From Streptococcus marimammalium DSM 18627 (GTDB taxonomy: Bacteria > Bacillota > Bacilli > Lactobacillales > Streptococcaceae): 64,000 nt of DNA. Numbering within the stretch: position 1 is the first letter of the stretch; every line of letters starts with the position of its first letter. The stretch spans positions 62,001 through 126,000 of the forward strand of contig NZ_KB904351.1 of NCBI RefSeq assembly GCF_000380045.1, given 5' to 3'. Shown piece after piece: positions 1-7,656 of the stretch. A model generated the notes under the pieces. It ran no database searches. It had not been told where the DNA came from and saw only the letters and a list, made by a program, of their open reading frames with translations. The translations under genes and the position numbers were made by a program.

Positions 1-148
1 AGCACTTTTACACAATGAAAGTGATGAAGAACTTCTTACAAAAGCTAACGTTCTTGGTATGCTTAATGCCCAAGAAAAAATGACTGGTCATGTTAACATG
101 GCAAACTATGATAACTTATATAAACAAATTAAAGTAGAAGAGGTATAA
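1..148 (+). CDS. lacC: Tagatose-6-phosphate kinase, 3' end only
   Basis: An open frame enters from the left edge and stops with TAA at 146-148, two bases before lacD. The 48 visible codons end in [11 protein letters not shown], which resembles the C-terminus of streptococcal LacC, the PfkB-family kinase that makes tagatose 1,6-bisphosphate. The assignment rests on this tail and on the tight junction with lacD, the next enzyme of the pathway. The catalytic part lies outside the window. Confidence 0.8.
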   Translation, partial: ALLHNESDEELLTKANVLGMLNAQEKMTGHVNMANYDNLYKQIKVEEV

Positions 149-150
149 AA

Positions 151-1131
151 ATGGTACTTACAGAACAAAAACGTCGTTACATGGAAAAACTCTCAAATAA
201 AGATGGTGTGATTTCAGCACTTGCCTTTGACCAACGTGGTGCATTAAAAAGAATGATGTCACAACATCAAGCTGAAGAACCGGCTGTAGCACAAATGGAA
301 GAATTAAAGAGTTTAGTATCAGAAGAATTAACCAAATATTCTTCATCAATTCTTTTAGACCCAGAATTTGGTCTTCCAGCTGTTGACGTTAAAGATGAAA
401 ATGCTGGTCTATTACTTGCTTATGAAAAAACAGGTTATGATGCGACAACAACAACTCGCTTACCAGACTGTTTAGTTGAGTGGTCTGTTAAACGTTTGAA
501 AGAACAAGGTGCAGACGCTATTAAATTCCTTCTTTATTATGATGTAGATAGTGATGATTATACTAACCTTCAAAAGAAAGCATATATTGAAAGAATTGGT
601 TCAGAATGTGTTGCCGAGGACATTCCTTTCTATCTTGAAATTGTTTCATATGATGAAAAAATCAAAGACTCTTCAGGTGCAGAATATGCTAAAATAAAAC
701 CAAGAAAAGTGATTGAAGCAATGAAAGTCTTTTCAGAAGATCGCTACAATGTTGATGTTTTAAAAGTTGAAGTACCAGTTAACATGAACTATGTTGAAGG
801 GTTTGCAACTGGTGAAGTGGTTTACACTAAAGAAGAAGCAGCGCAATACTTCCGTGATCAAGAAGCAGCAAGTAACTTACCATACATTTACTTGAGTGCT
901 GGTGTAAGTAGCAAACTTTTCCAAGAAACACTTGTATTTGCACATGAAGCTGGCGCTAAATTTAATGGTGTTCTTTGTGGTCGAGCAACTTGGGCTGGTT
1001 CGGTTGAAGTTTATATTAAAGAAGGTAAAGACGCTGCTGTGGAATGGCTACGTACAACAGGATTTAATAATATTGACGAATTAAACAAAGTCATTGAAAA
1101 AACGGCTACTCCTTGGACTGAAAAAGTTTAA
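151..1131 (+). CDS. lacD: Tagatose 1,6-bisphosphate aldolase
   Basis: Class I aldolase of 326 residues that splits tagatose 1,6-bisphosphate into dihydroxyacetone phosphate and glyceraldehyde 3-phosphate, the last step of the lactose/galactose tagatose pathway. The Schiff-base lysine is Lys205 in the VLKVEVP motif, and Glu163 lies in YLEIVSYD; both match the known LacD active site. The length is full. It starts 2 bp after lacC and lies 20 bp before lacX, so the three are one transcript. In S. pyogenes a LacD paralogue (LacD.1) also acts as a regulator; nothing here shows whether this copy does. Confidence 0.95.
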   Translation: MVLTEQKRRYMEKLSNKDGVISALAFDQRGALKRMMSQHQAEEPAVAQMEELKSLVSEELTKYSSSILLDPEFGLPAVDVKDENAGLLLAYEKTGYDATTTTRLPDCLVEWSVKRLKEQGADAIKFLLYYDVDSDDYTNLQKKAYIERIGSECVAEDIPFYLEIVSYDEKIKDSSGAEYAKIKPRKVIEAMKVFSEDRYNVDVLKVEVPVNMNYVEGFATGEVVYTKEEAAQYFRDQEAASNLPYIYLSAGVSSKLFQETLVFAHEAGAKFNGVLCGRATWAGSVEVYIKEGKDAAVEWLRTTGFNNIDELNKVIEKTATPWTEKV

Positions 1132-1151
1132 GAATAATAAAGGATAAAAAG

Positions 1152-2039
1152 ATGTTAAGTTTAAGTAATGACTTTTTAACAGTAACCTTTAGTGAAAATG
1201 GTGCCACTTTAACATCTATCAAAGATAAAGAGGGTATCGAGTATCTTTGGCAAGGCGAAGCTAACTATTGGAGTGGGCAAGCACCAGTACTATTTCCAAA
1301 TTGTGGTAGTGTGAGGGATGACAAAACTATTTTTGCTTCAGCTAATCATGTTGAGGGAAGTCTTCCTCGTCATGGATTAGTTCGTAAAAAAGTATTTGAT
1401 GTGACTCATCACGACGAAAATAGTATTGCGTTTAGTATTCAATCTACTAAAGAAATGTTAGACAATTATCCTTTTTCTTTTGAACTAACTATTCTTTATA
1501 CTCTATCTGATAAAACAATTACAACAGAGTATCAAATTAAGAATAAAGATTCTAAGCAAATGCCATTCTTTATTGGGGGTCATCCAGGATTTAATTGTCC
1601 AATTAAAGATGGTGAGTCTTACGATGATTACTACTTAGAGTTTGAAAAAATTGAATCTACAACTATTCCAAAACAGTTTCCTGAGACAGGTCTTTTAGAT
1701 TTGTTAGATAGAAAAGATTTTTTTAACCAAGAAAAAATCTTACCACTATCATTTGATTTATTCAAAGAAGATGCTATTACACTTGATCAACTAGAATCAA
1801 GAAGAGTTAAACTTTTGTCTAAAAATCATGATAAGGGTATTGAAGTAGTCTTTAACGATTTTCCTGCACTCATTTTGTGGACAACACCAAACAAAGGACC
1901 ATTCATTGCTTTGGAACCATGGTTAGGTTTGTCAACGTCGCTTGAAGAATCTGATGTTTTTGAAGAAAAACGTCATATTCAATTTGCAAAACCTAATGAG
2001 TTGAAATCTTATTCATTTGATATAAGGGTCTTAGGATAA
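1152..2039 (+). CDS. lacX: LacX-type aldose 1-epimerase family protein
   Basis: A 295-residue galactose-mutarotase-fold protein. Conserved histidines are His74 (RHG) and His144 (GGHPGFNCP), and a late EPWLGLS stretch carries the expected acidic residue. It would interconvert sugar anomers for the lac pathway, but LacX proteins form their own branch and their substrate is not well defined. It is the last gene of the lac transcript, followed 24 bp later by a strong terminator. In lactococcal lac operons lacX comes after lacFEG; here it follows lacD directly. Confidence 0.85.
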   Translation: MLSLSNDFLTVTFSENGATLTSIKDKEGIEYLWQGEANYWSGQAPVLFPNCGSVRDDKTIFASANHVEGSLPRHGLVRKKVFDVTHHDENSIAFSIQSTKEMLDNYPFSFELTILYTLSDKTITTEYQIKNKDSKQMPFFIGGHPGFNCPIKDGESYDDYYLEFEKIESTTIPKQFPETGLLDLLDRKDFFNQEKILPLSFDLFKEDAITLDQLESRRVKLLSKNHDKGIEVVFNDFPALILWTTPNKGPFIALEPWLGLSTSLEESDVFEEKRHIQFAKPNELKSYSFDIRVLG

Positions 2040-2062
2040 TTTTAAATAAAATTATTAACATT

Positions 2063-2096
2063 AAAAGTATTTCATGGATGGTGAAATACTTTTTTT
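2063..2096 (+). terminator. Rho-independent terminator of lacCDX
   Basis: Perfect stem AAGTATTTCA / TGAAATACTT with a 7-base loop followed by a run of T. It ends the lac operon before the folT promoter. Confidence 0.9.
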
Positions 2097-2100
2097 GAGC

Positions 2101-2129
2101 TTGCAATTTTAAAGAAATAACACTATAAT
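2101..2129 (+). promoter_or_regulatory. Promoter of the folT leader
   Basis: TTGCAA (2101-2106), 17-bp spacer, TATAAT (2124-2129). The predicted start near 2136 lies just upstream of the THF riboswitch, so the switch is at the very 5' end of the transcript. Confidence 0.8.
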
Positions 2130-2149
2130 AAATATTAGTTCAAAAAAAA

Positions 2150-2260
2150 TAGCAGAGTAGATTATGAAGCGTCAAGTGCCTGATGAACGGGGAGTTGTCA
2201 TTAGGACGAAAAAAAGAGAGAACTGTCTTTTTGCGGTTTCGTAGTCGCATCCCGCTGCTA
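2150..2260 (+). ncRNA. Tetrahydrofolate (THF) riboswitch aptamer
   Basis: The 5' part carries the AGAGTAGA...GCGTCAAGTG pattern of the THF class, and the 3' part carries GCATCCCGCTGCT. The closing helix P1 pairs TAGCAG (2150-2155) with CTGCTA (2255-2260) exactly. It lies between a good promoter and folT, the known genetic setting of this class. The class was recognised from memory of its consensus, not by covariance search. Ligand binding should lower folate uptake. Confidence 0.88.
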
Positions 2261-2350
2261 CATCTTTTTTCTATAAGGTAATGATTTTTCTTATCTATAG
2301 AGTGGTATAAAACCAATGATGTAGTAACTGGTACCATCTGCATTGGAGGT
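2258..2350 (+). promoter_or_regulatory. Expression platform of the THF riboswitch (SD sequestration)
   Basis: CCAATG (2313-2318) is complementary to CATTGG (2341-2346), which overlaps the folT Shine-Dalgarno GGAGG (2345-2349). A competing helix can form between CTACATC (2258-2264) and GATGTAG (2318-2324); it shares bases with both P1 and the sequestering stem. This reads as a translational OFF switch: THF stabilises P1, which frees the sequestering stem to hide the ribosome site. The pairings are seen in the sequence; the mechanism is inferred. Confidence 0.65.
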
Positions 2351-2357
2351 ATTATTT

Positions 2358-2879
2358 ATGTTACAACTTAAGAATGTTAGGGTTCTAACATTAGCCACTA
2401 TATTAGCATCACTAGCTATTGTGATGGGATTTTTTAAATTACCTATTTCTCAAATTGTAGAAATACGTTTTGCGTCTGATGTTATTGCTATAGCAGGTTC
2501 ACTTCTTGGTCCTGGAGTTGCAATGATAGTAGGTGCAGTGTCTGATATTGGTGGTTTTTTTATCAGACCAACAGGCCCGTTTTTCCCTGGTTTTACAATT
2601 AGTGCAGCTTTAACAGGCTTAATCTATGGTTATTTTTTATATAAAAAACCTTTCAATTTAAAGAGAATTATTACGGCTCAAATTTTTTATAGTATCACAA
2701 TCAGTTCTATATTAAATACAATTTGGTTAGTTGTCCTTTATCAATTACCATTTTATGAAACTTTCATCACTCGATTAATTTCGAATGTAATTCAATTACC
2801 AATACATATTATTATTTTGATTCTTCTTATAAAAGGAGTTGAACGTTTTAATATTTTTGAAATGCCAATTAAAAAATAA
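2358..2879 (+). CDS. folT: Folate ECF transporter S component
   Basis: A 173-residue, very hydrophobic protein with about six membrane segments, of the FolT family. It would bind folate and dock onto the shared EcfAA'T energising module encoded elsewhere. The ATG at 2358 is chosen over an upstream in-frame TTG because GGAGG lies 8 bases before it. Folate specificity is backed by the THF riboswitch in its leader. It is a single-gene unit with its own promoter and terminator. Confidence 0.9.
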   Translation: MLQLKNVRVLTLATILASLAIVMGFFKLPISQIVEIRFASDVIAIAGSLLGPGVAMIVGAVSDIGGFFIRPTGPFFPGFTISAALTGLIYGYFLYKKPFNLKRIITAQIFYSITISSILNTIWLVVLYQLPFYETFITRLISNVIQLPIHIIILILLIKGVERFNIFEMPIKK

Positions 2880-2885
2880 AAAGAA

Positions 2886-2924
2886 AACATTCTTGTTCTA
2901 TTAATTTAACAAGAATGTTTTTTT
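2886..2924 (+). terminator. Terminator of folT
   Basis: Perfect 12-bp stem AACATTCTTGTT / AACAAGAATGTT followed by seven T. Confidence 0.92.
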
Positions 2925-2996
2925 GATGACAGTTAGTCTCAAAAATTTTATATAAAACTAAATTAGATGAAATGTTGATTTTGTTGACTTATTGTA

Positions 2997-3011
2997 GTGA
3001 AAACGCCATTT
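2997..3011 (+). promoter_or_regulatory. Possible half-conserved cre (CcpA) site
   Basis: TGAAAACG at 2998-3005 fits the left half of the catabolite-responsive element, but the right half is poor. A sugar PTS operon is a likely CcpA target. Weak evidence. Confidence 0.25.
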
Positions 3012-3028
3012 GTTGAAAACAAAACATA

Positions 3029-3061
3029 AAACAACAATAAAACAACAATAAAACAACAAAA
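3029..3061 (+). promoter_or_regulatory. Three tandem 11-bp operator-like repeats
   Basis: AAAACAACAAT occurs at 3029-3039 and 3040-3050, and AAAACAACAAA at 3051-3061. The units are contiguous with an 11-bp period, about one helical turn, and end 4 bp before the -35 box of the PTS operon. The core AACAACAA recurs at the promoters of the DeoR gene and of lacA. This is probably the binding array of the DeoR-family regulator at 5601-6356; it could act as activator or repressor site. Confidence 0.6.
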
Positions 3062-3065
3062 TAGG

Positions 3066-3094
3066 TTGACAAACTGTTACATTTATGTTATTAT
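3066..3094 (+). promoter_or_regulatory. Promoter of the Gat-type PTS operon
   Basis: TTGACA (3066-3071), 17-bp spacer, TATTAT (3089-3094). This near-consensus promoter lies directly downstream of the repeat array and leaves a leader of about 90 bases. Confidence 0.85.
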
Positions 3095-3189
3095 TTGATT
3101 AAATAAAACTTAGGTCAAACAAAAAGAATGACGTTTTAGGCTATTTTATTACAATTTTATACATGTATAAAGGTAAAAAAGGAGAACAA

Positions 3190-3660
3190 ATGTTTGAAGA
3201 TATTTTACTAACAGATGTGTCCAATCAAGAACAACTCTTTGAAAGCGTTGCCAATATCTTAGAGAAAGTTGGTTATGTGACTAAAGAATATAAAGAAGCT
3301 TTGAAAGAAAGAGAAAAAGAATTTCCTACAGGTTTGAGAATTGATTTGATGGATGGGTCAGATATTCTATATGCAGCCATACCTCATACTGAAACAAAAT
3401 ATTGTTTAACCAATCGGATTGTCTATGTTAAAAATAGTAAATCTTTAGTTTTTAAACATATGATTAATCCTGAAGAAGAGTGCTACGTTAATTCATTTTT
3501 CTTTATTATTAATGATAAAAATGATAGACAAACAGATGTTTTGTCTCAATTAATGTCATTTTTTGTTGAAAAAGGTAACCTGGAAGAATTAGGAAAAATG
3601 GATTCTAAAGATGTTATTAAAAAATATTTAATACAAAAAGGAGTATTACACTATGATTAA
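3190..3660 (+). CDS. PTS EIIA, galactitol (Gat) family
   Basis: Cytoplasmic EIIA of 156 residues that passes phosphate from HPr to EIIB. His66 in the AAIPHTE motif is the probable phosphorylated residue. The ATG at 3190 has AAGGAGA just before it, so a longer in-frame start at 3163 is rejected. Its 3' end overlaps the EIIB gene by 8 bp, which suggests translational coupling. It is the first gene of a three-gene transporter unit. Family membership does not prove galactitol as substrate; the lacAB genes nearby point to galactose. Confidence 0.85.
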   Translation: MFEDILLTDVSNQEQLFESVANILEKVGYVTKEYKEALKEREKEFPTGLRIDLMDGSDILYAAIPHTETKYCLTNRIVYVKNSKSLVFKHMINPEEECYVNSFFFIINDKNDRQTDVLSQLMSFFVEKGNLEELGKMDSKDVIKKYLIQKGVLHYD

Positions 3661-3958
3661 AATATTGGCAGCTTGTGGAGCTGGTGTTAATTCTAGCCAT
3701 CAAATTAAAAATGCAATTGAAACAGAATTGTCAGCTAAAGGTTATTCAGTAATAGCAGATGCTGTTATGGTTAAAGATATTACTGAAGAAATGGTTAATC
3801 GCTATGATATTTTTGCCCCAATTGCTAAAACTGATTTAAGTTTTGATTTAAAGATTCCTATGGTTGAAGCTGGACCAATTCTTTATCGTATTCCAGCAAT
3901 GAGCCAGCCAGTTTTTGACAAAATTGAAGAAATCATTAAAGAACATGATTTAAAATAA
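3653..3958 (+). CDS. PTS EIIB, galactitol (Gat) family
   Basis: A 101-residue EIIB with the phosphorylated Cys8 in an ACGAGVNSS P-loop near the N-terminus. It receives phosphate from the EIIA encoded just upstream and passes it to sugar bound by EIIC. It overlaps the EIIA gene by 8 bp and lies 26 bp before EIIC. The length is normal for a stand-alone GatB-type protein. Confidence 0.88.
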   Translation: MIKILAACGAGVNSSHQIKNAIETELSAKGYSVIADAVMVKDITEEMVNRYDIFAPIAKTDLSFDLKIPMVEAGPILYRIPAMSQPVFDKIEEIIKEHDLK

Positions 3959-3984
3959 TTAAATATTAAGGAGAAAAAAATATC

Positions 3985-5436
3985 ATGCAACAGTTTATTG
4001 AAATCGTTAATAAATTCTTTGATCCAATTATTAAATTGGGTGCCCCTGTTATTATGTTAATCGTTATGACAGGTTTAGCCATGTTATTTGGTGTTAAATT
4101 CTCAAAAGCCTTGGAGGGGGGCATAAAATTAGCAATCGCTCTTACAGGTGTGGGAGCTATTATTGGTATGCTTACTGGCGCATTTTCTGCATCACTTCAA
4201 GCCTTTGTTGAAAATACAGGAATTACGTTAAATATTATCGACGTTGGTTGGGCTCCACTTGCAACTATTACTTGGGGTTCCCCATACACCTTATTATTTT
4301 TATTAATTATGATTATTGTAAATATCGTTATGATTATTCTTAATAAGACGAATACACTTGATGTTGATATCTTTAACATTTGGCATTTATCTATTACTGG
4401 ACTCCTTATTATGTGGTACGCAGAACGTAATGACGTTTCAACAATTGTTGGCTTATTAGTTGCTATTGCTGCTATTGTTCTTGTTGGTGTTCTAAAAATT
4501 ATCAATTCAGACTTAATGAAACCAACATTTGACGATTTGTTAAATACTGATCATAATTCTCCAATGACCTCAACTCACCTTAACTACATGATGAATCCAG
4601 TTATCATGATTTTAGATAAAATTTTTGATAAAGTTTTCCCATGGTTAGACAAATACGACTTTGATGCTGCTAAATTGAACCAAAAAATTGGTTTCTGGGG
4701 TTCAAAATTCTTTATCGGTATGGTTTTAGGTTTTGTTATTGGTATTATGGGTAATCCAACACTTTCTTTTGAAAGTGTTCAAGGATGGTTTGTTCTTGGT
4801 TTCACAGCTGGTGCCAGCTTAGAACTGTTCTCAATCATTGGTTCATGGTTTATCGCCTCTGTTGAACCTCTATCTCAAGGAATCACAAACTTTGCAAACA
4901 GCAAAATGGGAGGACGTCGTTTCAATATCGGACTTGACTGGCCATTTATTGCAGGTCGTGCTGAAATTTGGGCATGTGCTAACATTTTAGCGCCAATAAT
5001 GCTTATCGAAGCTGTCCTTCTTTCAAATGTTGGTAATGGAATCTTACCTCTTGCAGGTATTATTGCTATGGGTATGACTCCTGCACTTCTTGTAGTTACT
5101 CGTGGCCGTCTTCTTCGTATGATTTTAATCGGCGCACTGTTATTACCATTATTCTTATTATCTGGGACAATGATTGCACCATTTGCAACAGAACTTGCAA
5201 AAAATGTTCAAGCATTCCCAGCTAATGCTCCTGCAGATGCTTTAATCACTCACTCCACTTTGGAAGGACCAATGGAAAAAATCTTTGGTTATCTTATTGG
5301 ACAAGCAACAACAGGTCAAATTGCTTTTGTTATCGGCTTCTTTGTCTATTTAGCATTTTATCTTGGTATTTTCTTCTGGTATGCAAAACAAATGAAAGTA
5401 CGTAATGAAGAATATGTTAAAGCTGCTGCTAAATAA
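3985..5436 (+). CDS. PTS EIIC, galactitol (Gat) family permease
   Basis: A 483-residue polytopic membrane protein of the GatC family that carries the sugar across the membrane during phosphorylation. Many hydrophobic segments are evident from residue 15 onward. GGAG precedes the ATG by about 11 bases. Streptococcal Gat-type systems have been linked to galactose uptake. No galactitol-1-phosphate dehydrogenase gene is nearby while lacA and lacB follow, so galactose giving galactose 6-phosphate is the likelier substrate (inference). Confidence 0.88.
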   Translation: MQQFIEIVNKFFDPIIKLGAPVIMLIVMTGLAMLFGVKFSKALEGGIKLAIALTGVGAIIGMLTGAFSASLQAFVENTGITLNIIDVGWAPLATITWGSPYTLLFLLIMIIVNIVMIILNKTNTLDVDIFNIWHLSITGLLIMWYAERNDVSTIVGLLVAIAAIVLVGVLKIINSDLMKPTFDDLLNTDHNSPMTSTHLNYMMNPVIMILDKIFDKVFPWLDKYDFDAAKLNQKIGFWGSKFFIGMVLGFVIGIMGNPTLSFESVQGWFVLGFTAGASLELFSIIGSWFIASVEPLSQGITNFANSKMGGRRFNIGLDWPFIAGRAEIWACANILAPIMLIEAVLLSNVGNGILPLAGIIAMGMTPALLVVTRGRLLRMILIGALLLPLFLLSGTMIAPFATELAKNVQAFPANAPADALITHSTLEGPMEKIFGYLIGQATTGQIAFVIGFFVYLAFYLGIFFWYAKQMKVRNEEYVKAAAK

Positions 5437-5540
5437 TATTAATGCTTTCTAAATAATTTTGAAAGAAATGTTTACTACTATAATGAAAGGGATAAATAAT
5501 ATTTATTCCTTTTGTTATTTTATAAGTATTTTAATAGTTA

Positions 5541-5552
5541 TTTGTTGTTTAT
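5541..5552 (+). promoter_or_regulatory. Operator-like motif at the regulator promoter
   Basis: TTTGTTGTTTAT is the reverse complement of the AAACAACAA motif repeated before the PTS operon. It overlaps the -35 box of the DeoR-family gene, which suggests autoregulation. Confidence 0.5.
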
Positions 5553-5573
5553 TTCAACATAAGGCTATATAAT
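5545..5573 (+). promoter_or_regulatory. Promoter of the DeoR-family regulator
   Basis: TTGTTT (5545-5550), 17-bp spacer, TATAAT (5568-5573), located 28 bp before the start codon. Confidence 0.65.
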
Positions 5574-5600
5574 AAAAAGGTAGAATAGGGGGTAAGCAAA

Positions 5601-6356
5601 ATGAAAAAATATCAACGATTAGAAGAAATCACAAAGATGGTTAATCAAAAAGGAACCATGAGAATCTCTGAAATTGTTAAAAAACTACATGTCACCGATA
5701 TGACTGTTAGAAGAGATTTAGCTGAACTAGAAGAGCAGGGAGTTTTAACAAAGCTACACGGTGCAGCTAGAAGTAATACAGCTTTTCAATACAGAGAAAT
5801 TTCTCACCGTGAAAAAAACACACAAAATGTTGAAGCTAAACGTTTAATTGCTCAAAAGGCAGCCTCTTTAATTGAAGAAGGAGATACTATTTTTTTAGGT
5901 CCAGGAACAACAATTTCATTATTAGCAGAAGAAATTACTCATAAATCTTTGTCAATTGTTACTAATTGTTGGCCAGTTTTTAATATTTTATTTCAAAAAA
6001 CATCACCTTCTTTTCAAGTATTTCTTTTAGGTGGTGAGATGAGAGAAATAACTGAGTCTTTTGTTGGCGATATAACTAACACTACTTTAGAGAGAATGCA
6101 TTTTAGTAAAATGTTTTTTAGTGCCAATGGTGTTAAGGGAAAATCAGTAATGACCTCCTCGGTTTCAGAAGCTTACACTCAAAAACTAGCTCTAAGCCAC
6201 TCTATTGAGCGTTATCTTTTAATTGATTCTTCAAAAATTGGTAAAGAGGACTTTACAACTTTTGCCTCTTTGACAAATATTACTGGAATTATTATGGATG
6301 ATCATGAAACAGAAACAATGAGACGATTAAGAGCGTATACTGAAATTATTCAATAA
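5601..6356 (+). CDS. DeoR/GlpR-family sugar regulator
   Basis: A 251-residue repressor-type regulator. An N-terminal winged helix-turn-helix spans about residues 6-57, with the family signature VTDMTVRRDLAELEEQG. The C-terminal part is the sugar-phosphate-sensing DeoRC domain (GDTIFLGPGTT, then GGEMRE). It lies between the PTS operon and lacAB and is the obvious local regulator. The effector is probably a phosphorylated sugar such as tagatose 6-phosphate, by analogy with LacR. GGGGG precedes the ATG. Confidence 0.88.
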   Translation: MKKYQRLEEITKMVNQKGTMRISEIVKKLHVTDMTVRRDLAELEEQGVLTKLHGAARSNTAFQYREISHREKNTQNVEAKRLIAQKAASLIEEGDTIFLGPGTTISLLAEEITHKSLSIVTNCWPVFNILFQKTSPSFQVFLLGGEMREITESFVGDITNTTLERMHFSKMFFSANGVKGKSVMTSSVSEAYTQKLALSHSIERYLLIDSSKIGKEDFTTFASLTNITGIIMDDHETETMRRLRAYTEIIQ

Positions 6357-6435
6357 ATAAAACATAAAATGTTGATTATTAAAAATAAATAACTAAAATT
6401 AAAGTTTTATGGTAAATAAAGTTAAAATCTAAGAT

Positions 6436-6475
6436 AAAACAACAAAAAGTCAACATTATATGTTGACTTTTTGTT
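6436..6475 (+). promoter_or_regulatory. Large palindrome plus repeat motif over the lacAB promoter
   Basis: A perfect inverted repeat has 16-bp arms (6441-6456 and 6460-6475) around TAT. Its left edge carries AAAACAACAAAA (6436-6447), the motif also found before the PTS operon, and its right arm contains the lacA -35 box. This is a strong operator candidate. The T-rich right arm could also let the RNA act as a terminator for the upstream regulator gene. Confidence 0.65.
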
Positions 6476-6491
6476 TATTTAGAGTTATAAT
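6463..6491 (+). promoter_or_regulatory. Promoter of lacAB
   Basis: TTGACT (6463-6468), 17-bp spacer, TATAAT (6486-6491). The -35 box lies inside the right arm of the palindrome. Confidence 0.85.
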
Positions 6492-6558
6492 CAAGATATG
6501 GAATAATATATCTATTCAAAAACTTTTTAAAGATATATCAATTGATGAGGAGAAAAAT

Positions 6559-6987
6559 ATGACTATTGTAATTGGTGCTGATTCAGCAGGAAAAGAACTT
6601 AAAGAAATCGTTAAAGACTATCTTATTAGTAACGATTACGATATTTTTGATGTTAATGAAGCTTCTGATAAAGATTTTGTTGAAACAACTCTAGCTGTTG
6701 CCCAAGAAGTTCAAAAATCAGACAATAATTTAGGGATTGCAATTGATGCTTATGGTGCTGGAAGTTTCATGGTTGGTACAAAAATCAAAGGAATGGTTTG
6801 TGCTGAAGTTTCAGATGAACGATCTGCCTATATGACAAGAGGTCATAATAATGCTCGCATGATTACTATGGGGGCTGAAATTGTTGGTCGTGAACTAGCA
6901 AGAAATATTGTGAAAGGCTTTGTTACAGGTTCTTATGATGGCGGACGCCATCAAATTCGTGTTGATATGCTTAATAAAATGGGATAA
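6559..6987 (+). CDS. lacA: Galactose-6-phosphate isomerase subunit LacA
   Basis: A 142-residue subunit of the heteromeric RpiB/LacAB-family isomerase that turns galactose 6-phosphate into tagatose 6-phosphate. Typical stretches are [12 protein letters not shown] at the N-terminus and [17 protein letters not shown]. The ATG at 6559 has GAGGAG 9 bases before it; an upstream in-frame extension to 6460 would start inside the promoter and is rejected. lacB follows after 20 bp. A second lacAB set probably lies upstream of lacC outside the window, which would make this a paralogous pair. Confidence 0.92.
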   Translation: MTIVIGADSAGKELKEIVKDYLISNDYDIFDVNEASDKDFVETTLAVAQEVQKSDNNLGIAIDAYGAGSFMVGTKIKGMVCAEVSDERSAYMTRGHNNARMITMGAEIVGRELARNIVKGFVTGSYDGGRHQIRVDMLNKMG

Positions 6988-7007
6988 TTAAAGAAAGGTG
7001 ATATAAA

Positions 7008-7523
7008 ATGAAGATTGCAATTGGATGTGACCATATTGTTACTTATGAAAAAATTGAAGTTTCCAACTTCTTAAAAAGTCTTGGTCATGAAGTGCTAGAT
7101 TTTGGGACTTATGATACTACTCGGACTCACTATCCTATTTTTGGAAAGAAAGTTGGAGAAGCAGTTGCTAGTGGAGAAGCTGATTTAGGTGTTTGTATTT
7201 GTGGAACAGGTGTAGGCATTAATAATGCTGTTAATAAAGTTCCTGGTATTAGATCTGCCTTAGTACGCGATATGACAACTGCCTTATATGCTAAAGAAGA
7301 ATTGAACGCAAATGTTATCGGCTTTGGCGGTAAAATCACTGGCGGACTTTTGATGAATGATATTATTGAAGCATTTATTAATGCTGAATATAAAGAGACA
7401 CCAGAAAACAAAAAATTAATTGCAAAAATTGCACATGTTGAAAATATCAACAAAGATCAATCAGACCCCAATTTTTTTGAAGAGTTTTTAGAAAAGTGGG
7501 ATCGAGGAGAATATCACGATTAA
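7008..7523 (+). CDS. lacB: Galactose-6-phosphate isomerase subunit LacB
   Basis: A 171-residue partner of LacA. It has the RpiB-fold signature [11 protein letters not shown] at the N-terminus and the [16 protein letters not shown] phosphate-binding loop near residue 68. The AAAGGTG ribosome site is well placed. With LacA it would feed tagatose 6-phosphate to the LacC and LacD encoded at the left end of the window. A strong terminator follows. Confidence 0.93.
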   Translation: MKIAIGCDHIVTYEKIEVSNFLKSLGHEVLDFGTYDTTRTHYPIFGKKVGEAVASGEADLGVCICGTGVGINNAVNKVPGIRSALVRDMTTALYAKEELNANVIGFGGKITGGLLMNDIIEAFINAEYKETPENKKLIAKIAHVENINKDQSDPNFFEEFLEKWDRGEYHD

Positions 7524-7534
7524 TTAATGTTAAC

Positions 7535-7584
7535 AAAACTATGAATAAGTTATCGGCCACCATTTAACTTATTTATAGTTTTTA
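7535..7584 (+). terminator. Terminator of lacAB
   Basis: An 18-base stem with one mismatch (7535-7552 with 7565-7582), 12-base loop, then T-rich sequence. Confidence 0.85.
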
Positions 7585-7620
7585 TAGTTTTGTCATTTTT
7601 TACCAAAAACACCACATCTA

Positions 7621-7629
7621 TGGTATAAT
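7621..7629 (+). promoter_or_regulatory. Extended -10 promoter of the CBS/ACT gene
   Basis: TGGTATAAT with no good -35 box; 27 bp before the start codon. Confidence 0.6.
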
Positions 7630-7656
7630 AATGGCATAATCATAAGGAGGAACATT

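Noticed and set aside
2140..2343. Minus-strand frame of 67 codons over the folT leader
   Set aside because: It lies exactly on the THF riboswitch and expression platform and has no homology or ribosome site.
3029..3061. Tandem repeats considered as a CRISPR or microsatellite
   Set aside because: Units are 11 bp without spacers, next to a -35 box, and the motif recurs at two related promoters; an operator array explains it better.
6460..6558. Upstream in-frame extension of lacA by 33 codons
   Set aside because: It would start inside the promoter and palindrome; the ATG at 6559 has a strong ribosome site and matches LacA.
7130..7453. Minus-strand frame of 107 codons within lacB
   Set aside because: Antisense shadow; lacB is intact and conserved.
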